Origin: an uncultured Bacteroidales bacterium
GTDB taxonomy: Bacteria; Bacteroidota; Bacteroidia; Bacteroidales; Marinilabiliaceae
Length of the DNA stretch: 64,000 bases
Assembly (NCBI GenBank): GCA_934717675.1
Contig: CAKUYZ010000001.1
Location: 62,001 to 126,000, forward strand
Reading direction: 5' to 3'
In this document: positions 57,551 to 64,000 of the stretch, one piece after another
Position numbering within the stretch: position 1 is the stretch's first letter
How the letters are laid out: each line of letters begins with the position of its first letter
Translations under genes and position numbers: made by a program
Notes under the pieces: generated by a model
Told to the model about the DNA's origin: nothing
Database searches by the model: none
Seen by the model: the letters and a program-made list of their open reading frames with translations, nothing else

Positions 57551-59254
57551 CTAGCAGCCCTTGCCCATTTTGCGCAGGTCGCGGCTTATGCGCATGGCGC
57601 AGAAGTTGGGGCCGCACATGGTGCAATACTCGCCGTCTTGGTGGCCGCCGGCCTTGAAATATTCCAAGGCGCGCTCGGGGTCGAGGCTCAGGTTGAACTG
57701 GTCTTTCCAACGGAACTCGAAGCGCGCCAGGCTCAGGGCGTCGTCGCGCAGCGAGGCTCCGGGGTGGCCTTTGGCCAAGTCGGCGGCGTGGGCCGCTATC
57801 TTGTATGTGACCACGCCCGTGCGGACGTCCTCTTTATTTGGCAGGCCGAGGTGTTCCTTTGGCGTGACGTAGCAGAGCATGGCCGTGCCGAGCCACCCTA
57901 TCTGCGCCGCGCCTATGGCGGAGGTTATGTGGTCGTAGCCTGGGGCTATGTCCGTCACGAGCGGGCCAAGGGTGTAGAACGGCGCCCCGTGGCATTTCTC
58001 AATCTGCCGCTCCATATTTTCGCGGATCTTGTGCATCGGCACGTGGCCGGGGCCCTCAATGAACGCCTGCACGTTTTTGGCCCACGCGCGCTCCACTAGC
58101 TCGCCCATGGTGTCCAGTTCGGCAAACTGGGCCCGGTCGTTGGCGTCGTGCGTGCAGCCCGGCCGCAACCCGTCGCCTAGCGACAGCGCCACGTCATATT
58201 TGGCCGCTATGTCGCAGATGTCATCAAAATGCTCATAAAGGAAGCTCTCGCGCTGGTGGTGGCGGCACCAAGTGGAGATGATGGAACCACCGCGGCTCAC
58301 CATGCCCGTGAGGCGGTCGTCTGCCAGGCTCACGTTTTTGAGGCGTATGCCGCAGTGGATGGTGAAGTAGTCCACGCCCTGCTCACACTGCTCAATGAGC
58401 GTGTCTCGGAAGAGCTCCCACGTCAGGTCCTCCGCCTTGCCGTGGACTTTCTCCATGGCCTGGTACATGGGCACCGTGCCAACGGGCACGGGGCAGTTGC
58501 GCACAATCCATTCGCGCGTCTCGTGGATATTGTCTCCCGTGGAGAGGTCCATGAGCGTGTCTCCGCCCCATTTGCAGCTCCACACGGCTTTCTCCACCTC
58601 CTCGTCAATGCTGCTGGTGGTGGCCGAGTTGCCTATGTTGGTGTTTATCTTGACCAGAAAACTGCTGCCTATGATCATGGGCTCGGCCTCCGGGTGGTTG
58701 ATGTTGGCCGGCAGCACGGCGCGCCCCGCGGCAATCTCCTGCCTCACGAACTCTGGCGTGATGTGCGTGTCGATGCCAAGCTCGGCGCAGTTCATGTTCT
58801 CGCGAATGGCCACATATTCCATCTCAGGCGTTATGACGCCCTGCTTGGCGTAATACATCTGCGACACGTGGCACCCGTCTTTTGCCCTGAGCGGCAGTGT
58901 TATGTGCTCAAAGCGAAGGTGATCAAGGCTTTTGTCGGCGAGCCTCATGCGCCCATATTCTGAAGACAGGCCGCTGAGCCTTTCCACGCCCCCGCGCTTC
59001 AGAATCCAAGGCTCGCGCAGGCGCGGCAGGCCTTTCTTCAGGTCTATGGCCGCGTCTTTGTCTCCAAAAGGGCCGCTTGTGTCGTAGACCAAGACGGGGG
59101 CGTTGTCGCGCCTCGTCTCATGCCCGTCGGTGTCGACGCTCACTGTGGGCGTAAGGTTGACCTTGCGCATCCCCACGCGGATGTCGGGGAAAAGCTTGCC
59201 GGCAATGTATACTTTCTCGCTGTTTGGGAAAGTGATTTTAATATTGTCTTTCAC
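57551..59254 (-). CDS. thiC: Phosphomethylpyrimidine synthase ThiC
   Basis: ThiC rearranges aminoimidazole ribotide to the thiamine pyrimidine HMP-P with radical-SAM chemistry. The 567-residue protein carries MYYAKQGVITPEMEYVAIRE, NTNIGNSATTSSIDEEVEKA, IEGPGHVPMHKIRENM and the C-terminal cluster motif CTMCGPNFC. It is third in the operon, 46 bases after thiG. Confidence 0.97.
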   Translation of the reverse strand: MKDNIKITFPNSEKVYIAGKLFPDIRVGMRKVNLTPTVSVDTDGHETRRDNAPVLVYDTSGPFGDKDAAIDLKKGLPRLREPWILKRGGVERLSGLSSEYGRMRLADKSLDHLRFEHITLPLRAKDGCHVSQMYYAKQGVITPEMEYVAIRENMNCAELGIDTHITPEFVRQEIAAGRAVLPANINHPEAEPMIIGSSFLVKINTNIGNSATTSSIDEEVEKAVWSCKWGGDTLMDLSTGDNIHETREWIVRNCPVPVGTVPMYQAMEKVHGKAEDLTWELFRDTLIEQCEQGVDYFTIHCGIRLKNVSLADDRLTGMVSRGGSIISTWCRHHQRESFLYEHFDDICDIAAKYDVALSLGDGLRPGCTHDANDRAQFAELDTMGELVERAWAKNVQAFIEGPGHVPMHKIRENMERQIEKCHGAPFYTLGPLVTDIAPGYDHITSAIGAAQIGWLGTAMLCYVTPKEHLGLPNKEDVRTGVVTYKIAAHAADLAKGHPGASLRDDALSLARFEFRWKDQFNLSLDPERALEYFKAGGHQDGEYCTMCGPNFCAMRISRDLRKMGKGC

Positions 59255-59300
59255 AGGCTTAATGTGTTTTGTTGGAGTGATGGTTGAGGTTCGTCTTCTC

Positions 59301-60071
59301 CTACTCGTTGAGGAACGACGTCAGGGGGCTGCTGGCCTCCGCCACTTCCGCCACGGCTCCGAGACCCGCCTCGTAGGCTTTGCGCCCGCACTCCACGGCT
59401 TGCCTAAACGCCTCGGCCATGGCCACAGGGTCGCCCGCCACGGCTATGGCCGTGTTCACCAGCACGGCGTCGGCGCCAAGCTCCATGGCCGCGGCGGCAT
59501 GGCTCGGCGCGCCGAGGCCGGCGTCTACCACCACGGGCACGCGCGCCTGCTCAATTATCATCTGGAGGAACTCCATCGTCACGAGACCCTTGTTTGTGCC
59601 AATGGGCGCGGCCAGGGGCATGACGGTGGCCGCGCCGGCCTCCTCAAGCCTCTTGCAGAGGACGGGGTCGGCCTGGCAGTATGGCAACACTTTGAAACCC
59701 AGTTTCACCAGTTGCTCCGTGGCCTTGAGCGTCTCGATGGGGTCTGGCAGCAGGTGGCGCGGGTCGGGGTGGATCTCTAGTTTGAGCCACTCCGTGCCGA
59801 AGGCCTCGCGTGAGAGCTTGGCGGCGAAGACGGCCTCCTCGGCCGTGCGCACGCCGCTGGTGTTGGGCAGCAGCTGGATGCCGGGGGCTTTGATGTGGGT
59901 CAGCATGTCGTCCGAGGCGTTGTTCATGTCAATGCGTTTCATGGCCACGGTCACCATCTCCGTGCCCGATGCCGCTATGGCTTTCTTCATCAGCTCGTTG
60001 CTGCTGAATTTGCCTGTGCCTAGGAAGAGGCGCGATCCGAACTCGCGGCCCGCTATTGTCAGTTTGCTCAT
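59301..60071 (-). CDS. thiG: Thiazole synthase ThiG
   Basis: ThiG builds the thiazole phosphate from deoxyxylulose phosphate, dehydroglycine and sulfur carried on ThiS. The 256-residue TIM barrel begins LTIAGREFGSRLFLGTGKFSS and contains the Schiff-base lysine segment WLKLEIHPDP, PLAAPIGTNKG and VVDAGLGAPSHAAAAMELG. It is second in the operon, 56 bases after thiS. Confidence 0.97.
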   Translation of the reverse strand: MSKLTIAGREFGSRLFLGTGKFSSNELMKKAIAASGTEMVTVAMKRIDMNNASDDMLTHIKAPGIQLLPNTSGVRTAEEAVFAAKLSREAFGTEWLKLEIHPDPRHLLPDPIETLKATEQLVKLGFKVLPYCQADPVLCKRLEEAGAATVMPLAAPIGTNKGLVTMEFLQMIIEQARVPVVVDAGLGAPSHAAAAMELGADAVLVNTAIAVAGDPVAMAEAFRQAVECGRKAYEAGLGAVAEVAEASSPLTSFLNE

Positions 60072-60127
60072 GTCTTTTTCTGTCTTTTATCCTGGTGTAT
60101 GTTTCCTTTCTTTGGCGCTGTTTTCTC

Positions 60128-60325
60128 CTATCCGCCACTGGCCGCACGGATAATCATTACTTTGCACCCCTCGGTGAGCGCGCGGCTCTCCCACTCCTCG
60201 CGCGGCACGATGTCCATGCCCACGGCCACGGCCACGCCGTTTGACGGCACGCCGAGCTGCCTCACGAGGTCTGACACGGTGGAGCCGCTCAGCTCCACCT
60301 CTTTGTCGTTTACTGTTATCTTCAT
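60128..60325 (-). CDS. thiS: Sulfur carrier protein ThiS
   Basis: A 65-residue ubiquitin-fold protein ending in Gly-Gly (IIRAASGG); the terminal glycine is adenylated and thiocarboxylated to donate sulfur to ThiG. The start at 60325 (MKITVNDKEVE) is the family norm; an upstream open frame to 60388 lies in the leader. It is first in the operon, about 185 bases after a TPP riboswitch. The activating enzyme ThiF is not encoded in the window. Confidence 0.93.
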   Translation of the reverse strand: MKITVNDKEVELSGSTVSDLVRQLGVPSNGVAVAVGMDIVPREEWESRALTEGCKVMIIRAASGG

Positions 60326-60510
60326 GGCTTTCTGTATGTTGTGCTTGTTTTGTTGCTCCGTCCGCGACGATAAGTTATCGCGCCACATGGCTCACACGGC
60401 CCCGCACGCCAATGGGGTGGGGCGTGAGGTGCGCTCTCGGGTGGATAAAACCGTGAGACAGAGTGGAGGCGCGAGGCCGGTGCTGAGGCTATACTCTCTC
60501 GGCGCATGAC

Positions 60511-60601
60511 GGCGCCGCTTTCATCAGTCCCTACGGCAGCATTACCTGCATCAGGTCCTGGGGTATAATCTCAGCCGAGCGTTCTCAGCACCCCCGGCGC
60601 C
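60511..60601 (-). promoter_or_regulatory. TPP (thiamine pyrophosphate) riboswitch
   Basis: On the minus strand the THI-box core is clear: GGGGGTGCTGAG, then GGCTGAGATTATACCC, then GACCTGATGCAGGTAATGC and CCGTAGGGA. The closing P1 helix is formed by GGCGCC at each end. It precedes thiS and should shut down the thiSGCH operon when TPP is abundant. Confidence 0.95.
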
Positions 60602-60689
60602 TATTTTATCGACGGGCGCCACGTCTACCGCGACAAATATATGCAAATTTGTCCTTTCCTGTCATGCGCAAGACGGCGTTTTATGGCGT

Positions 60690-63600
60690 CTATTCCACCA
60701 CAATCTTGAAATTGGCCTCGCGGCCGCCCTCTTTTGCCGTTCCCGCAAAAATGCCTCGCGGCAGGCGTATGCTCACGCGGCCTTGCCCTTGAGCCGTAGC
60801 GACCCTCGCGCCGCTTGTGGAGAATAGATCCACCGTCACGCTATGCCCGCCCTCGTGGCCCATGATTTCCACAGTGATGTCCTCGCCCGTCTTGGCTGGG
60901 TTGGGGTATGCCTTGACCGCCAAAACCTCACCTGCGCCAACGCTGCCCGCATTGAGAGGGCATGAGGTCACATGGGTGCCGTCGGCAAGGGTCAGTCGCA
61001 CGGCATATTGGCCGGCGGGGAGCGATGGCGAGACGTGATAAAATTGGCTTGTGGCGCCGTCTATGGCTTCTCCTCCAACCTCCCATTGGTAGGCCGCTAT
61101 GCGGTCGCCTATGTTGTCAATGAATATGGTGTTGCCAAACTTGACGTGTATGTGTGAAGCGTCCGGGCGGCGCAGAAAAGTGAGCGGCATCGGGCCGCTG
61201 CTGCCGCCATTGGTGTCGTGGAGGGTTAGCGTGGCGGAAAATTTGCCATAGGCTTCGGAAGGAGGGACGGCCTGTGTGACGAGGAAACGCCCGTCGCTCT
61301 CTGGCCCGGGCAATGGATGCTCCAAGATGTCGGCGAAGCCGGCGGCGCGCGCGTCAGCGTCAAACACTAAGCTGAAAAGCGTGGGGGCGCCGCCATCAAC
61401 CTTTATACCGATCCGCAATTCATCGCCTCCGCACACGCCATTGCCACCTATGGCATACGCCGTGGCGGTTATGGAGTCCGCCGCCTCCATAATTTGTCCC
61501 GGAATGACGTGGTCTCTCGGGGCCTCGTAGTTGGCGGCGTCATGGCCTGTGATGGCGTATGAGACCGTTATGTTTCTTCTGCCCACGAGCGGACTGTCAT
61601 ATTGGGCACTGAAGAGCATGTTTACGTCGTCGTGGCCAATGACGCCCTCAAGCTCAGGCTCTGTGGCCATGGCGGGAGGCTCCGTGGTGCCGTCATATTC
61701 CTTTGTGGTGCTGGTGAATGTGGGCGGCGCGGCTGTCAGAGTTTTGGGCGTTACTTCCGTCTGGGCGGTGAGTGTGAGCGGGATTTTGTCGATGTCGTAA
61801 TTCTCTATTCCCGCGCCCACGATAGAGAACGATATTGTGGCCACGCGGGCGCCGGCGTCAGGTTTGTCTAGCTTGGCCGTGGGGAATTTCAGGCCGATGG
61901 CGGCGCTGTCGGCGGGGGCGATCCCCGTCAGCGCGGGGAGAGAGATGAGATCGCCGTCCACGGTGACCGTGCCGTCATAGACGCGCGGTTCTACGCTCGC
62001 CTCGCCTTGCAGAGTGAGAGGTTTCCGCAAGACGCGCATGGTGGCCGTCAAGCTCTCCGAGCCGAGGGCATAATTGCTCGCCCTATTTCCCGAGAGGCGG
62101 ACGTGGGCGGAGACCGTGCGAAGCCCGGCCTTGGGGCTGTCTGCCGACGCGTCCACTATGTCCAGAGACACGAGCCCCTGGTCTTTACTCACCACGCCCG
62201 CAAGGTTTGGCAAGGAGACCGATGCCGTGTCAACGCCCGCGGTGCCGTCATATTCCCTGTCCGCCACGGCTAACGCCCCATCAGGGAGCAAAGTTTTTGG
62301 CAAGATGGAAGATTGTAGCAGAAACGTGTCTTGTGGCAGTGCATAGTTGCGCGCGTCGTTGCCAGACAGCGACGCTATGGCCGTGACGAGGCGGGGTCCG
62401 GCCTCGTCAGAGTCATAAGAAGCTATTATATCCAACTTTAAGTCGTCTGCCTTAACAATGTTGGAAATAAGAGGAATATGTATGAGACTATGACTTATTG
62501 ACGGTGTGCCGTCATATTCGCGCGGGTCTGTCGTCAAGTCAGTCCACTCGGCCTCCACCGTGCGTGGCAATATGTTTATTTTTGAGGCCACTATGGTGTC
62601 TGCCAGGGCATGGTTCACATCGTTTTCATTGGCCAGAGCCAGTCTAATCAGTGCCTCTCGCGTCCCTGCGCCGGGTGCCGCGGCTTTGGCCCATAGCACT
62701 CTCACGGCCTCACCTCCATCCACCGTTACCAGTCGCGTGTCGATCTCAGCGGTGCCGTCATATTCCATATCGGCCACGGCCACGCTTCCCGCGTTAACCT
62801 CTTTGGGCGTTATGACTGCCAGCCTGACAATGGAGGCCGACCCGCTCCCGCCGCTTATGACGTAGTTTGCCGCGTCGTTGCCGGTGAGCGTGGCGTGCGT
62901 GCGGACGGTGTATGTGCCGGCATCTGCGGCCCCATATTGAAATCCGTCGCGGGTCACGTCCGCCACCACGTCATCGCCGTCAATGGAGCCTGTCATTGCG
63001 GGGAGCGATATTTGCCAGTCATAGATGTCTGTCGTGCCGTCATATGCCCTCGGGGCGATTGTCATTGCGTCATAGTCGGCAAAAACGTTCTTGGGCGTTA
63101 TGCGGGCGGCTGTTTTCTGCAAGCCGTCGGCAGGAAGGGCGTAATTGGGTGCCGCCGCGCCGCGCAGGGCCAACTGCACGGAAGCCTCGCGCTCGCCCGC
63201 CGCCTTGGAGTCGTATGACGCGCTTGCTACGGTCAGGCTCACGCTGTCGCCTTGCAGCGCTCCAGAAAGAGACGGGAGGGAGATCAGACTCACAGGGATG
63301 TCGGCATTGCCGTCATAGGTTTTGTCCGTGACAGATACATTGCCAGAGAGTGTGAGGCGGAGGGGGCGGACGTCAATGGTCAGCAGGGTGTCCACCGCCT
63401 CATAATGAACAGTGTCAATTGGCACGAAACTTACCCTCACGCGTTGCCCCAGGCCAACGGGCAGAGAGATGGAGCTGCTGAGCCCGTTGATGAAGGTCGT
63501 GCCGCTTATTATGGGGTCGGTGTCCACAATGGCGTCGGCCGTGGGCGTAGCCCCTATGGTGGAGTGTCCGTAGGCGAGATTCTCCACGTTGCGCAGCTTT

Positions 63601-64000
63601 ATCGTCACGGATCTTTTCAAGACCGAAGAGACTGTGGTCGGAACCGACAGTTCAGATTCGTCCAACTCGTAGTTTTCCGCATCGGCTCCTGTCAGCCCTA
63701 GGCGTATCGTTGCCAGGCGTTCACCAGCCGCGGCGTTGTCCAGCCTCGCCTCGATGACAAACAGGCTGACGTTGTCACCGTCCACAACACCTGTGAGGGC
63801 CGGCAAGGAAATGAGGCTTTTTGATATGTCGGTAGACCCGTCATAGGCTCGTCGCCCGATGGTTGGAACGCCATTGAGCGAGACCACGCGTCGGCTTATG
63901 AATCCTTTTGTCGGATATGCGACACCCGTGGCCTGTTGCTCGCCACTCGCAAAGATGTGGTTGCCGTCAGTCTTGATGTCCACGGAAATTGGCCATTCTC
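60690..64000 (-). CDS. YDG-repeat surface protein with type IX secretion (T9SS) C-terminal domain, partial
   Basis: At least 1,100 residues are visible; the frame stays open to the right edge, so the N-terminus is missing. It is built of tandem repeats of about 75-105 residues, each beginning with a YDG motif: eight are seen (RAYDGSTDI, KTYDGNADI, RAYDGTTDI, MEYDGTAEI, REYDGTPSI, REYDGTAGV, RVYDGTVTV, KEYDGTTEP). Each carries an ISLPxLTG strand and a GNDAxNYxL strand. After a PKD-like segment (IAAYQWEVGGEAIDGATSQF), the last 80 residues (VKAYPNPAKTGEDITVEIMG and onward, ending in NFKIVVE) form a T9SS sorting domain. A large secreted or surface-attached protein is expected. The function of the repeats is unknown. 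Confidence 0.88.
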   Translation of the reverse strand, partial: EWPISVDIKTDGNHIFASGEQQATGVAYPTKGFISRRVVSLNGVPTIGRRAYDGSTDISKSLISLPALTGVVDGDNVSLFVIEARLDNAAAGERLATIRLGLTGADAENYELDESELSVPTTVSSVLKRSVTIKLRNVENLAYGHSTIGATPTADAIVDTDPIISGTTFINGLSSSISLPVGLGQRVRVSFVPIDTVHYEAVDTLLTIDVRPLRLTLSGNVSVTDKTYDGNADIPVSLISLPSLSGALQGDSVSLTVASASYDSKAAGEREASVQLALRGAAAPNYALPADGLQKTAARITPKNVFADYDAMTIAPRAYDGTTDIYDWQISLPAMTGSIDGDDVVADVTRDGFQYGAADAGTYTVRTHATLTGNDAANYVISGGSGSASIVRLAVITPKEVNAGSVAVADMEYDGTAEIDTRLVTVDGGEAVRVLWAKAAAPGAGTREALIRLALANENDVNHALADTIVASKINILPRTVEAEWTDLTTDPREYDGTPSISHSLIHIPLISNIVKADDLKLDIIASYDSDEAGPRLVTAIASLSGNDARNYALPQDTFLLQSSILPKTLLPDGALAVADREYDGTAGVDTASVSLPNLAGVVSKDQGLVSLDIVDASADSPKAGLRTVSAHVRLSGNRASNYALGSESLTATMRVLRKPLTLQGEASVEPRVYDGTVTVDGDLISLPALTGIAPADSAAIGLKFPTAKLDKPDAGARVATISFSIVGAGIENYDIDKIPLTLTAQTEVTPKTLTAAPPTFTSTTKEYDGTTEPPAMATEPELEGVIGHDDVNMLFSAQYDSPLVGRRNITVSYAITGHDAANYEAPRDHVIPGQIMEAADSITATAYAIGGNGVCGGDELRIGIKVDGGAPTLFSLVFDADARAAGFADILEHPLPGPESDGRFLVTQAVPPSEAYGKFSATLTLHDTNGGSSGPMPLTFLRRPDASHIHVKFGNTIFIDNIGDRIAAYQWEVGGEAIDGATSQFYHVSPSLPAGQYAVRLTLADGTHVTSCPLNAGSVGAGEVLAVKAYPNPAKTGEDITVEIMGHEGGHSVTVDLFSTSGARVATAQGQGRVSIRLPRGIFAGTAKEGGREANFKIVVE

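Overview
The window is a chromosomal segment of a Bacteroidales bacterium with moderately high G+C. The evidence is a SusC-type TonB-linked receptor beside a propeller/Y_Y_Y/LuxR-type regulator, a TonB receptor-DUF4249 pair, DUF4292 and EnvC genes downstream of dut, a C10 (streptopain-like) peptidase, a YDG-repeat protein with a type IX secretion tail, and many copies of the phylum-specific promoter box TAnnTTTG. Family-level placement cannot be settled from the sequence.

Layout: 0-6.2 kb holds a partial susC and its divergent regulator. 6.2-11 kb holds comEC, tRNA-Pro(CGG), ribD, prmC and trxA. 11.0-11.8 kb holds no protein gene but two related small RNA genes in opposite orientation. 11.8-15.8 kb is a TonB receptor-DUF4249-AraC operon. 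16.0-16.5 kb is a frameshifted GyrI-like pseudogene. 16.7-22.7 kb is gltB-gltD. 22.8-24.2 kb holds a third copy of the small RNA and an AAA-ATPase pseudogene with an internal deletion. 24.2-29.1 kb holds a CDF transporter, ksgA, an acetyltransferase, a Uma2-like gene, a flippase-like membrane protein and hemW.

The 29.06-30.35 kb stretch looks like the chromosomal replication origin. It has a perfect consensus parS overlapping the hemW start codon, two DnaA-box-like sites, two copies of an 83-bp AT-rich repeat, and a dense cluster of TGTCA/TGACA. To its right about 18 consecutive genes all read rightward (nadA, a response regulator, ruvB, flippase, dut, TPR, DUF4292, envC-like, an anti-sigma-type ATPase, ybeY, mnmG, ade, uvrC, two lipoproteins, fhs, an acetyltransferase). 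To its left most genes read leftward. mnmG is a classic origin neighbour, and two further parS-like sites lie at 41.5 and 45.2 kb.

49.8-52.7 kb holds small metabolic genes (thiE/tenI-like, a PNPOx-like protein, rubredoxin, a class A acid phosphatase). 52.8-56.0 kb is A+T-richer and looks accessory: a C5 cytosine methyltransferase, a broken downstream ORF, and a C10 peptidase with an overlapping lipoprotein. 56.4-60.6 kb is a thiSGCH operon under a TPP riboswitch. 60.7 kb to the right edge is a partial, surface-type YDG-repeat protein.

The strongest candidates for new biology are the three-copy small RNA family (own promoter and terminator, and a hairpin whose stem changes in a compensatory way under a fixed AACG loop) and the origin region with its 83-bp repeats and TGTCA clusters.
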